DNA of 64,000 bases, from positions 1 through 64,000 of the forward strand of contig NZ_VOBQ01000011.1 in the NCBI RefSeq assembly GCF_007833165.1, given 5' to 3'. The translations under genes were made by a program, and so were the position numbers. This document shows, piece after piece, positions 48,544-56,549 of the stretch (position 1 is its first letter; every line of letters begins with the position of its first letter). The DNA is from Caenimonas sedimenti. Lineage in GTDB: Bacteria > Pseudomonadota > Gammaproteobacteria > Burkholderiales > Burkholderiaceae_C. The notes beneath the pieces were generated by a model, which worked only from the letters and a program-made list of their open reading frames with translations, made no database searches and was not told the origin of the DNA.

Positions 48544-49611
48544 ATGAACCCCAAGAACCTTCCCTCCCTGGCGGCGCTGGTCCTGGCTGCCGCGGCAGCC
48601 CTCGCCGGCTGCGACCGCACGGCCGCGCCCGGCGGAACCGCGTCCGCGCCGCCCGACCGGGCGCCATCGGCGGCCGCCGTGACGCCGCCGGCCGCTGCGC
48701 CGGCGGCCGAACCGCCGGCCCCCACCGCATCCGCCGCTGCCACGCCCCCGGAAGAGGAAGGCGATCCCCAGACGGCGGAGTCGGCCACCCCTCCGGTGAA
48801 CCCGAACCTCTCTTTCGGCCGGCTGGCCGGCCTGCACCGCGCCCCGGACGGCCTGCGCCTGACGGCGAGTGCGGCGATCGTGGTGGAGGCGGACGGCGGC
48901 AAGGTGCTCTACCAGAAGAACGAGAAGGCGGTGCTGCCGATCGCGTCGCTCACCAAGCTGATGACCGGGCTGGTCATTGCCCAGGCCGGGCTGCCGATGG
49001 ACGAGATGCTCACCATCACGCAGGACGACGTGGATACGGCGCGCAACAGCCGCTCACGCCTGCGCGTGGGGACATCGCTGCCGCGGGGCGAAGCCCTGCA
49101 CCTGGCCCTGATGTCCAGCGAGAACCGCGCGGCGCACGCGCTGGGCCGCACCTTCCCGGGCGGCCTGCAGGCCTTCGTCGACGCGATGAACAACCAGGCG
49201 CGCGCGCTGGGCCTGGAGAGCACGACGTTCGTCGATCCCACCGGCCTGTCGAACCGCAACCAGTCGAACGTGCGCGACCTGGCCCTGCTGGCCGGCGCGG
49301 CGTCGCGCCATGCGCTGCTGCGCGAGTACTCCACCACGCCCCGCTACCAGGCGGCGTTCGGCAAGCGCACGCTGCAATACGTCAACTCGAACCGCCTGGT
49401 GAAGGATCCCGACTGGGAGATCCTGCTGCAGAAGACCGGCTACATCGTCGAGGCCGGCCAGTGCCTGGCGATGCGCACGCGCATGGGCGGACGCGAGGTG
49501 ATCCTGGTGCTGCTGGACGCGGGCAGCAAGGCGAGCCGCAGCGCCGACGCGCAGCGCCTGCGGCGCTGGGTGGTGGCCGAGGCGGCGGGCGCGCGCTCAC
49601 GCACAAGCTGA
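48544..49611 (+). CDS. D-alanyl-D-alanine carboxypeptidase/endopeptidase (S11), lipoprotein-like
   Basis: The 355-residue protein shows all three penicillin-binding motifs: ASLTK with Ser135 and Lys138, SEN at 192-194 and KTG at 297-299. It trims or cleaves peptidoglycan peptides in the periplasm, like PbpG/DacA enzymes. The N-terminus has lipobox LAGC (cysteine 23) and a Pro/Ala-rich tether of about 50 residues that could span from the membrane to the cell wall. Confidence 0.9.
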   Translation: MNPKNLPSLAALVLAAAAALAGCDRTAAPGGTASAPPDRAPSAAAVTPPAAAPAAEPPAPTASAAATPPEEEGDPQTAESATPPVNPNLSFGRLAGLHRAPDGLRLTASAAIVVEADGGKVLYQKNEKAVLPIASLTKLMTGLVIAQAGLPMDEMLTITQDDVDTARNSRSRLRVGTSLPRGEALHLALMSSENRAAHALGRTFPGGLQAFVDAMNNQARALGLESTTFVDPTGLSNRNQSNVRDLALLAGAASRHALLREYSTTPRYQAAFGKRTLQYVNSNRLVKDPDWEILLQKTGYIVEAGQCLAMRTRMGGREVILVLLDAGSKASRSADAQRLRRWVVAEAAGARSRTS

Positions 49612-49737
49612 GGCCCGCGTCCCCGCCGGGCGCGGCCGGCCGCTTGTAACGGCCGCACGCACGGCCTTGCGTTTGTTCACGCGCCGCGCGCCGCAAGCGC
49701 CGGGACAATGCGCCGTCCTGTCGAGCTGGAGTTGCCC

Positions 49738-50928
49738 GTGTCGTTGAAGCGCTTGTTCCTTGGAGTGGCCTGGCTGGCCGTGGCCGGCTGCGGTGGCGGC
49801 GGGGGTGGAAACGACGTGCCTGCGCCGCCGTCACCGGCGCCCGCGCCTGCGCCCGCACCGGCGCCCGCGCCGGCCCCCACGCCCGCGCCACCGCCTGTCG
49901 CCGGCGCGTGCGAAATGTTCCTGGCCAGCGCGGTCTTCAACACGCGCATCGACGACACCAGCCGCTTCCCTGCCCACGCGAACAGCGCCGCGTGGATCAA
50001 TGGCATCGGCACCACGGTCCGCTTCCACGCCGACTGGGGCACCAACGACAACCCCGCGCAGGCGGCCACCTACTACGGCATCCCGGTGAACACCGTGGAC
50101 GGCACGGCGGCCACCACCGAGTGGCCGCTGGTCTCCTACGATTTCGCCACCTCCGGCGCCAGCACCCAGCGCGGCTGGCCCGACGAAAGCGATTGCGCGG
50201 TGGCGGCCGGCAGTGGCTTCACGCTCACCCGCAACTGCAGCGCCGTGCCGGTCGCGCAGCGGCGCTTCCCCTTCCCACTTGCGAACAACGTGCGCAACGA
50301 AGGCGGCCAATGCAACGACCCCAACACCTGCGGCGACCACCACGTGCTGGTCGTCGAGCAAGGGGCCTGCCGCCTGTGGGAAGCCTATTCGGCCTACCGC
50401 ATCGGCAGCCAGTGGTACGCGATGTCCACCGCGGCCTGGGACCTGAAGTCGAACGCACTGCGGCCAGCTGGCTGGACGTCGGCCGATGCCGCCGGCCTGC
50501 CGATGACGCCCCTGCTCGCCAAGGCCGCGGAGGCCTCGTCCGGCGAGGTGCGCCATGCCTTGCGCGTCACCTTCACCGACAGCATGCTGGCCAACGCTTT
50601 CGAATGGCCGGCCCGGCATGCGGCGGGCAGCGCCACGCCCGGCGGCATCCCCTTCGGTGCCCTGCTGCGACTGAAGGCCGATTTCGTGATCCCGGCGGAG
50701 TGGACGCCGCAAGCCCGCGCGCTCGCCACCGCGATGAAGCGCTATGGCCTGTACGTGGCGGACATCGGCTCCAACTTCTATGTGCAGGGCGAGCCGAATG
50801 CGGCCTGGGATGCACGGACCATCACGCAACTGCAGTCGCTGACGATGGGGCAGATGGAGTTCGTCAGCCTCGCCGCCGTGACGGGCGACGCCCGGTGGTC
50901 CCGGGACTCCCTGGCGGCGAGCTGGTAG
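49738..50928 (+). CDS. Large lipoprotein with Pro-Ala tether, unknown function
   Basis: The 396-residue protein starts at GTG 49738, which has GGAG 7 bases upstream and gives a short signal ending at lipobox VAGC (cysteine 18). ATG 49708 is an alternative. A GGGGGG run and a Pro-Ala repeat of about 25 residues (encoded by a GC-rich near-repeat at 49825-49900) tether a globular domain of about 330 residues with paired cysteines (CNDPNTCGDHH, GACRLWEAY). It was not recognised as a known enzyme. Probably exposed in the periplasm or at the surface. Confidence 0.75.
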   Translation: MSLKRLFLGVAWLAVAGCGGGGGGNDVPAPPSPAPAPAPAPAPAPAPTPAPPPVAGACEMFLASAVFNTRIDDTSRFPAHANSAAWINGIGTTVRFHADWGTNDNPAQAATYYGIPVNTVDGTAATTEWPLVSYDFATSGASTQRGWPDESDCAVAAGSGFTLTRNCSAVPVAQRRFPFPLANNVRNEGGQCNDPNTCGDHHVLVVEQGACRLWEAYSAYRIGSQWYAMSTAAWDLKSNALRPAGWTSADAAGLPMTPLLAKAAEASSGEVRHALRVTFTDSMLANAFEWPARHAAGSATPGGIPFGALLRLKADFVIPAEWTPQARALATAMKRYGLYVADIGSNFYVQGEPNAAWDARTITQLQSLTMGQMEFVSLAAVTGDARWSRDSLAASW

Positions 50929-51107
50929 ACGAACGTGAGCGTCCACTAGCACCGACTCATCGCCTTCCGGCACTCCGCATGCCCTCCAAAGGTGCAGGGC
51001 CAGCCCCAATCCGCGAATTGCCACAACGCGGAAGCGATGATTCGCGCGTGGCACTGGACGTCCAGCGGGCGCCGAGGTCCAATGGAGGGGTCGGAGGGTG
51101 TGAGCGA

Positions 51108-51389
51108 ATGAGGATCAAGCGCGTCCCAAGCACCAACATTCGTCGGGATCACGATGAACTGCTGGCCCTGCTCGAGCTTTGCGAAGCGCCGGGCCCGGGG
51201 GAACACATGCGCGTGGGCGTCCGCAACCAGTACGGCGACATCTGCCTCAGCATCGAGACCGACAACCCGCAGGAATACATGAACGTCATCTCGTGCCTCG
51301 ACGGGCGCGACATGCGCGACGAGCTGTTCGAGGCCGACGGCCCGGTGGGCGGCTACAACGCCATCTTCACCAACAACCAGCCGCATTGA
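51108..51389 (+). CDS. Small hypothetical protein
   Basis: The 93-residue acidic protein opens MRIKRVPSTN. A mixed alpha/beta pattern follows: a helix around DELLALLELCEAPG, then strands MRVGVRNQYGDICLSIE. ATG 51108 follows a GGAGGGT stretch and a GTG-rich leader. The 179 bases upstream (50929-51107) hold no gene. No family recognised. Confidence 0.6.
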   Translation: MRIKRVPSTNIRRDHDELLALLELCEAPGPGEHMRVGVRNQYGDICLSIETDNPQEYMNVISCLDGRDMRDELFEADGPVGGYNAIFTNNQPH

Positions 51390-51402
51390 AGCGGCGTGCG
51401 CT

Positions 51403-51948
51403 TCACCTGCGCGAGAACGGGTGGGACGGCAGGCTCAATCCGCTGGAATAGATGAAATCGCTGCGGGTGCCGTGCCAGACCGGCTGGTCTTCGCCGATCA
51501 GCTGCCGGCTCTGCGCGATGATGCTGTCGATCGCGGCGTCCTGGTTGTCGCGCAGCGACTGGTAGCGCGGGTCGGCATGGATCGGGACACCGGGCGCGGC
51601 GTGGCCGATCCGCAGGATGTTCTGCTGCCACAGGAACTCGATCATCGCGCTGTGCGACTTCAGCAGCCGCACCATGGCGGGCGCCATCTGCGGGAAGGCC
51701 TCGTCCTTGATGGTGACCGCGCGGCGCAAGGGCGGCGGCACGGTCAGTTCATCGAGGCTGCTGTCGTCCAGCGGCTCGTCGCGGCGCGCATCCATCCAGG
51801 CGCCATAGGCCTTCATGCTGTCCACCAGGTCGCGCGCGGCCTTGCGGCGCGCCGTGGCCGCACGCTCCACGCGCAGGCGAGCCAAGCGCCAGGCCAGCGC
51901 GAAGCCGAGAAAAGTGGCGAGGGCGACGAGGACGATCAGCCAATCCAT
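51403..51948 (-). CDS. Membrane-anchored hypothetical protein
   Basis: The 181-residue protein has one N-terminal transmembrane helix (about 3-20, LIVLVALATFLGFALAW). A basic linker and a cytoplasmic helical domain containing KDEAFPQMAPAMVRLLKSH follow. It is convergent with the 93-residue gene. Composition and codon use look normal. Function unknown. Confidence 0.7.
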   Translation of the reverse strand: MDWLIVLVALATFLGFALAWRLARLRVERAATARRKAARDLVDSMKAYGAWMDARRDEPLDDSSLDELTVPPPLRRAVTIKDEAFPQMAPAMVRLLKSHSAMIEFLWQQNILRIGHAAPGVPIHADPRYQSLRDNQDAAIDSIIAQSRQLIGEDQPVWHGTRSDFIYSSGLSLPSHPFSRR

Positions 51949-52024
51949 GAGAAAAGTAGCGTACCGCCTTGCGGCGAATGCTTGAAGCGAGCGGAGGGTG
52001 CTGGACTGTAGGACGCCTGGGGGA

Positions 52025-52150
52025 CTATTTGTCAGTCAGGGCCGACAGACCGGGGCGTGCCGTGAAAAGCATCACGACCGGGGCCGTCGACAGGGTGGCG
52101 GCCGCGGCCATCAGCAGGATGGCCAGGATGCGCCGGGGGGAGCAGGGCAG
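52025..52150 (-). CDS. Possible 41-residue membrane peptide, CTG start
   Basis: The frame just downstream of the 68-residue gene encodes a basic start (SPRR), a hydrophobic segment ILAILLMAAAATL continuing to VVMLF, and a polar end ALTDK before TAG. The best start is CTG 52150, 9 bases after GAGGGG; ATG 52111 would give only 28 residues. The amphipathic layout is typical of small membrane proteins, but nothing else supports it. Confidence 0.35.
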   Translation of the reverse strand: MPCSPRRILAILLMAAAATLSTAPVVMLFTARPGLSALTDK

Positions 52151-52174
52151 CCCGGCCGGCCCCTCACCGAACGG

Positions 52175-52381
52175 TCAATGCAGCGCGCTGCGCTCCACCG
52201 CCGGCACTGCGAGCTCGCGGCCCACCATCGCACGGGCATAGAGGTAGTTGTTGCGGGCGCGTTCGCTCAGGTGGTCGAGGTCCACCTGGCCGTCCGGGCC
52301 GCAGGGGAATGCGAAACCGCGGCCGCTGTCGAACAGGGAGCGGAAGCAAAGCTGGAACTGGTCGGACGCGGAATTCAACAT
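52175..52381 (-). CDS. Small conserved-type hypothetical protein
   Basis: The 68-residue protein has the segment LCFRSLFDSGRGFAFPCGPDG followed by LSERARNNYLYARAMVGRE, a pattern I recall from short uncharacterised proteins in many Burkholderiales. A strong AAGGAG ribosome site lies 7 bases before ATG 52381. It may form an operon with the possible membrane peptide 24 bases downstream. Confidence 0.75.
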   Translation of the reverse strand: MLNSASDQFQLCFRSLFDSGRGFAFPCGPDGQVDLDHLSERARNNYLYARAMVGRELAVPAVERSALH

Positions 52382-52796
52382 TTCTGATCTCCTTCACAGC
52401 ATCGCCGCGAATGTCTTCACTATCGGCATGCCGCGGGTCGCGCGGTATCAGCGGGGGCGCCCAAGAGGGCGGCGTGCCGTCCGAGCCGCGCGCCCGCAGG
52501 CGCCGTGCATGCCTAGGAAACGTCCTACCCGCCGCCGCTGCCGACGAACATTGACGCCTGCACGCGGGCTTTACCGGCCAGCGAAGTTGCGACACGCCGC
52601 CTTCACGCCCGGACCGCGCCCTGTAGGGACACACAGTGGCGCCCACCAGGCTCCCGCTCGCCTGCCACGCGCGGCCCTACGGAACTCCGTAGGCGCCGAA
52701 TCCCGCTGGAAGCCTTCCAATGCGTCCTCACGAGAGGCGGAACCCACGGATGCGCGGCGCAGCGGACGACGACCAGGCAAGCTCCGCGCGTGCTCC
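52382..52796. other. Intergenic region of 415 bases with one palindrome
   Basis: No reading frame here looks like a gene. It separates the divergent 68-residue gene and the BLUF-fold gene, so both promoters should be inside. The only clear structure is the palindrome at 52676-52693. Several TAGGA/TCCTA words are scattered at 52515-52640. Confidence 0.6.
52676..52693. promoter_or_regulatory. 18-bp palindrome, possible operator
   Basis: CCTACGGA-AC-TCCGTAGG is a perfect 8-bp inverted repeat around two bases, 103 bases before the BLUF-fold start. The size and symmetry suit a dimeric regulator site. No copy was noticed elsewhere in the window. Confidence 0.4.
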
Positions 52797-53810
52797 ATGA
52801 GCGCGCGCACCCATTCGGCCGGCCCGTCCGAGGTCGAAAGGATCATCCGCGCCAGCATGGTCACGCGCCCACTCTCGCAGTATTCGGAGATGGAGCGCAT
52901 CCGGGTCAGCTCGATGCGGCACAACGAGCGTGGCGGCATCCACGCGGCGCTGCTCTACCAGAGCGGCTGGTACGTGCACTGGGCCGAAGGTCCTGGCGAC
53001 ATGCTGCGCGAACTGCTGGCGCGCGTGGACAAGGATCCGCGCCATCACTCCCACCATCTGCTGCACCACAGCCGCGGCGAGCGCTACCTGCCCACGGCCT
53101 GGTCGATGATGCTGAACCCCTCCACCGAAACCTTCGCGGATTTCGGCCTGCGGGTCGGCCAGCTGTTCCAGGCCCGCCAGCGCGGCACGCAGTTCCCGCC
53201 CACTTCCGTGATGCGGCGCCTCGCGGCGCCACTGCGCGTCCGCGGGCCGGAAACGGCCGATGCGCCGGAGTCCTTCCACCGCGTGGGCGTCTGCTCGGCT
53301 GACGAGGGCCGCAGCTTCGAGCTGGTGCGCTGGCTCGCGACCCGCCGGGACGCCTCGGGCCAGACGCGCCGGGTCGCCGGCGAGCACGATCTCGACAGCG
53401 GCAGCGACTATGCGGAGTTCCTGCAGGACGGCTGGCCATGCCGGGTGATCGCCGTCTCGCGTGCCGGCCTGCAGCACGGCCTGCGCCGCGCTTTCCTGCC
53501 CGACTGGCCGTTCCTGCTGCTGCTGTTCGGAGACGACGCGAAGCGCAACGCCGCCCTGCTGGAGCGGGTGCGGGAGGCCTTCATGGGGTTGCCGGTCGTG
53601 CCGCACCTGCTCGGTGTGGCCATGGACCCGGCGGTCCATGCGCGCATCTCGGTCGCCAGCCGCATGGCGGGGCTCTCGTACACGCAGCTCGGCCTGTTCG
53701 ATATCAGGGACTCCGCGGCGGTGTGGTCCGCCGTGGCCGAACGGCTGCGGGAAATCGGCCCGCCGCGCAGTTCGCAGTGGGACATGACGCAGCCGAACTG
53801 GGTGAGCTGA
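52797..53810 (+). CDS. BLUF-fold protein lacking the photoactive Tyr and Gln
   Basis: In the 337-residue protein, residues about 12-107 follow the BLUF pattern: the N-bearing helix RHNERGGI (Asn43), ALLYQSGWYVHWAEGP, DKDPRHH and a final AWSMM. The tyrosine that relays light to flavin is Arg18 (IIRAS), and the glutamine is His61. The remaining 230 residues, with one PLAAPLRVRG-type linker and a second alpha/beta domain, match nothing I know. It could be a light-independent sensor or protein-interaction module. Confidence 0.72.
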   Translation: MSARTHSAGPSEVERIIRASMVTRPLSQYSEMERIRVSSMRHNERGGIHAALLYQSGWYVHWAEGPGDMLRELLARVDKDPRHHSHHLLHHSRGERYLPTAWSMMLNPSTETFADFGLRVGQLFQARQRGTQFPPTSVMRRLAAPLRVRGPETADAPESFHRVGVCSADEGRSFELVRWLATRRDASGQTRRVAGEHDLDSGSDYAEFLQDGWPCRVIAVSRAGLQHGLRRAFLPDWPFLLLLFGDDAKRNAALLERVREAFMGLPVVPHLLGVAMDPAVHARISVASRMAGLSYTQLGLFDIRDSAAVWSAVAERLREIGPPRSSQWDMTQPNWVS

Positions 53811-53843
53811 TCGCCGCGCAAAGCGCGGGCGGCTTGCCGCAGA

Positions 53844-54287
53844 ATGGACACCATGGCCCATGTGGACGCGGACCCGCACCAGCTCGAGCGCTTCGTCGCC
53901 GCCCAGGCCCCCATGATCGAGGCGGTGCGGGCGGAACTGCGCGCCGCCCGCAAGACCAGCCACTGGATGTGGTTCGTGTTCCCCCAGCTGACGGCCCTGG
54001 GCCGCAGCCAGATGGCGCGGCATTACGGGCTGGCATCGGTGGAGGAAGCCAGGGCCTACCTCGCCCACCCCGTGCTGGGCCCGCGGCTGCGCGAATGCTG
54101 CACGCTGATGCTGCAGGCACCGGGCCATGATGCGCATGCGATCCTGGGTTCGCCGGACGACCTGAAGTTCCGTTCCTGCGTCACGCTGTTCGGGCTGGCC
54201 GAGCCCGCCGAACCGCTGTTCGCGCAATGCCTGCGCAAGTTCTACGGCGGGCAAGCCGATCCGCGCACGCTGGAGCTGTGCGCGTGA
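53844..54287 (+). CDS. DUF1810 family protein
   Basis: The 147-residue protein has the DUF1810 core KTSHWMWFVFPQLTALGRSQMARHYGL, read in parts, and AYLAHPVLGPRLREC. It is a widespread small cytosolic protein whose activity is not established to my knowledge. Its TGA overlaps the GTG of the next gene (GTGA), so the two are translationally coupled. Confidence 0.88.
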   Translation: MDTMAHVDADPHQLERFVAAQAPMIEAVRAELRAARKTSHWMWFVFPQLTALGRSQMARHYGLASVEEARAYLAHPVLGPRLRECCTLMLQAPGHDAHAILGSPDDLKFRSCVTLFGLAEPAEPLFAQCLRKFYGGQADPRTLELCA

Positions 54288-55207
54288 CGGCCGCCGGCGA
54301 GTTGCTGACCGAGCCCTTGCGCGAGTTGCGGGTGTCGCCGGCGCTGCATCCGCGCGGCCAGCGGCACCTGAGTTCCGCCAGCGGGCTGGTGCTGGCCGGT
54401 GGCTGGCTGTACCTGGTCGCCGATGACGAGCACCACCTCGGCGCGTTGCCGCTCGCCCATGCGGGCGACGACCACCCCGTCGCATTGCACCGCCTGCGCC
54501 CCGGCGAGCTGCCCGGCGACAAGGAGGCGCGCAAGAAACACAAGCCGGACTGCGAGGCTTTGCTGGCCTTGCCGCCCTGGAGCGGCCACCCCCAGGGCGC
54601 CTTGCTGGCCCTGGGCTCCGGATCGCGGCCGAACCGCGAGCAGGGCTTCCTGCTTCCCCTGCGGCCGGACGGTTCGCTGGCCGATGCGCCGGTGGAGCCG
54701 GTCGATCTCCACGGTCTCTACGCGCCGCTGCGCAGCCGGTTTCCCGACCTCAACATCGAAGGCGCCTTCGCGAGCGGCGACCGCATCTGCCTGCTGCAGC
54801 GGGCGAACCAGGGCGATGCACGGAATGCCTGCGCGTCTTATGCATGGCCGGACGTGCGCGATTGGCTGGACGGACGGCGTGCCGCCCCCGCTGCCATCGA
54901 CGTCACCCTGTATGAACTGGGAACCGTCGCGGGCGTGCCCTACGGATTCACCGACGGCGCCGCACTGCCCGGTGGCGGCTGGATCTTCAGCGCCGCGGCC
55001 GAAGACACCGAGGACAGCTACCGCGATGGCCTGTGCGCCGGCTCGGCGCTCGGCTGGGTGCGGGACGGGCGCCTGACGCGCCTGGCACCGCTGGCAGGCG
55101 GCCCCAAGGTCGAAGGCATCGCCGTCGCGGGCCACCGCCTGCTGCTGGTGACCGACGCGGACGACCCGGAGTCGGCATCACGACTGCTGGCCCTGCCCTT
55201 GCCTTGA
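54284..55207 (+). CDS. Uncharacterised beta-propeller-like protein (DUF6929-like)
   Basis: The 307-residue protein starts at GTG 54284. Repeated strands such as GLVLAGGWLYLVADDEHHLG and GIAVAGHRLLLVTDADDPESA suggest a propeller of about six blades without a signal peptide. The segment RKKHKPDCEALLALPP may be a ligand loop. As I recall, DUF6929 proteins have this layout. It is coupled to the DUF1810 gene. Confidence 0.65.
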   Translation: MTAAGELLTEPLRELRVSPALHPRGQRHLSSASGLVLAGGWLYLVADDEHHLGALPLAHAGDDHPVALHRLRPGELPGDKEARKKHKPDCEALLALPPWSGHPQGALLALGSGSRPNREQGFLLPLRPDGSLADAPVEPVDLHGLYAPLRSRFPDLNIEGAFASGDRICLLQRANQGDARNACASYAWPDVRDWLDGRRAAPAAIDVTLYELGTVAGVPYGFTDGAALPGGGWIFSAAAEDTEDSYRDGLCAGSALGWVRDGRLTRLAPLAGGPKVEGIAVAGHRLLLVTDADDPESASRLLALPLP

Positions 55208-55238
55208 GCGGCGGCGCTCGTGGGTGTACGCTGGCCCC

Positions 55239-55751
55239 ATGAGCACGCACGACCACCCCCACGGCCCCGGCCATGAGCACACGCACGAACACGCACCGTG
55301 GAAGCATGACGGCGTGCGCGTGATCCCCGGCCACCAGCTCGACGGCAACACCGCGCAGACGCCGGGCATGGACCGCAAGGCAGCCATCAACTTCGCCCGC
55401 GTCGGGGCGCAGAAACTCTGGGCCGGCACCGTCACCATCCATGCCAACGCCAAGACCGGCGCGCATCACCATGGCCACCTGGAAAGCGTGATCTACATCG
55501 TGAAGGGGCGCGCGCGCATGCGGTGGGGCGAACACCTCGAATTCACGGCCGAAGCGGGGCCGGGGGACTTCATCTACGTGCCGCCCTATGTCCCGCACCA
55601 GGAGATCAACGCCAGCCCCACCGAAAAGCTGGAATGCGTGCTGTGCCGCAGCGACGGCGAGGCGGTGGCGGTGAACCTCGACATCGAACCGGTGGAGAAG
55701 CCCGAGCAGGTGCTGTGGGTGGACCCCACCCATCCGAGCGGCGGCGTCTAG
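55239..55751 (+). CDS. Cupin-domain protein with His-rich N-terminus
   Basis: The 170-residue protein has seven histidines in its first 20 residues (HDHPHGPGHEHTHEHAP), likely a metal-binding tail. The cupin motif 1 is GAHHHGHLESVIYIVKG and motif 2 PGDFIYVPPYVPHQEIN, giving a His3-Glu metal site. The reaction is unknown. ATG 55239 is preferred over 55224. A coding gap of 13 bases links it to the RDD gene. Confidence 0.85.
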   Translation: MSTHDHPHGPGHEHTHEHAPWKHDGVRVIPGHQLDGNTAQTPGMDRKAAINFARVGAQKLWAGTVTIHANAKTGAHHHGHLESVIYIVKGRARMRWGEHLEFTAEAGPGDFIYVPPYVPHQEINASPTEKLECVLCRSDGEAVAVNLDIEPVEKPEQVLWVDPTHPSGGV

Positions 55752-55764
55752 GCAAGACGGTCCC

Positions 55765-56232
55765 ATGGACGCCTCCACCCGTTACGTCGGCTTCTGGGCG
55801 CGCTTTCTCGCGTTCGTCATCGACTCCGTCTGCGTGCTGCTGCTCACCGTGCCGCTGATGTTCGCGGTCTACGGGCAGGCGACGTCGCCGACGCCATTCG
55901 CCCTCGGCGACATCCTGATCAACATCGTGCTGCCCGCGGTGGTGGTCATCGCGTTGTGGGTCGCCTTCGGCGCGACGCCGGGCAAGATGGCGCTGGGCGC
56001 GACCATCGTCGACGCCGGCACCGGCGCGCCCCTCACGCCGGCCAAGGCGGTCGTGCGCTACCTGGGCTACTTCCTGTCGATCATCCCGCTGTGCGCCGGA
56101 TTCGCCTGGATTGCTTTCGACAAGCGCAAGCAGGGCTGGCACGACAAGCTGGCCAACTCCGTGGTCGTGCGGCCGGTGCGCACGCCACCCGTCAGTGGAA
56201 GCAGCCCCGCGCCAGGTGCTCCGCGAAGCTGA
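55765..56232 (+). CDS. RDD family membrane protein
   Basis: The 155-residue protein has three hydrophobic segments and the RDD hallmark residues in YVGFWARFLAFVIDS and the GATPGKMALGATIVDAGTG loop, read in parts. The RDD fold is of unclear function, with Na+/H+ antiport reported for one member. The 3' end overlaps the next convergent small gene by 41 bases. Confidence 0.86.
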   Translation: MDASTRYVGFWARFLAFVIDSVCVLLLTVPLMFAVYGQATSPTPFALGDILINIVLPAVVVIALWVAFGATPGKMALGATIVDAGTGAPLTPAKAVVRYLGYFLSIIPLCAGFAWIAFDKRKQGWHDKLANSVVVRPVRTPPVSGSSPAPGAPRS

Positions 56233-56431
56233 GCGTCCAGGTGCGCCCAAGCGCCGCGTCGTACTGAGCGGCACCGTGGCCGCAGGCGACGTGGATGGTC
56301 CGCAGGCGCGGCGCATCTTCCACCGTGAACACCTCCAGCCGGAACTCCGCGGGGTCGCGCCCGCCCGCGCGCACGACCCGGTCGAACGCTGAGCGTTCCG
56401 CTTCACTCACCTCGCCGCGCTGGACTCGCAT
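56192..56431 (-). CDS. Small hypothetical protein
   Basis: The 79-residue protein from ATG 56431 opens MRVQRGEVSEAERSAFD. It contains the strand FRLEVFTVEDAPRLRTIHVACG and ends in SFAEHLARGCFH. Regular composition and a plausible GGAGG upstream support it. The longer frame from 56533 would overlap the Bug gene's leader and is not used. Confidence 0.6.
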   Translation of the reverse strand: MRVQRGEVSEAERSAFDRVVRAGGRDPAEFRLEVFTVEDAPRLRTIHVACGHGAAQYDAALGRTWTLSFAEHLARGCFH

Positions 56432-56549
56432 GGAACCTCCGGAAGGAGCCTGATGCTTCAACGTGCCGGCGCGCGCTGCCGTCATCGGGGAATACGCGTA
56501 GCACAGCCATGTGAGAATGGATCGACCACTCACCCGAGGAGCAGCGCGC

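Noticed and set aside
49825-49900. Short tandem DNA repeat as a regulatory or phase-variable tract
   Set aside because: The near-repeat encodes the Pro-Ala tether of the lipoprotein with varied codons, so it is coding and not a uniform slippage tract.
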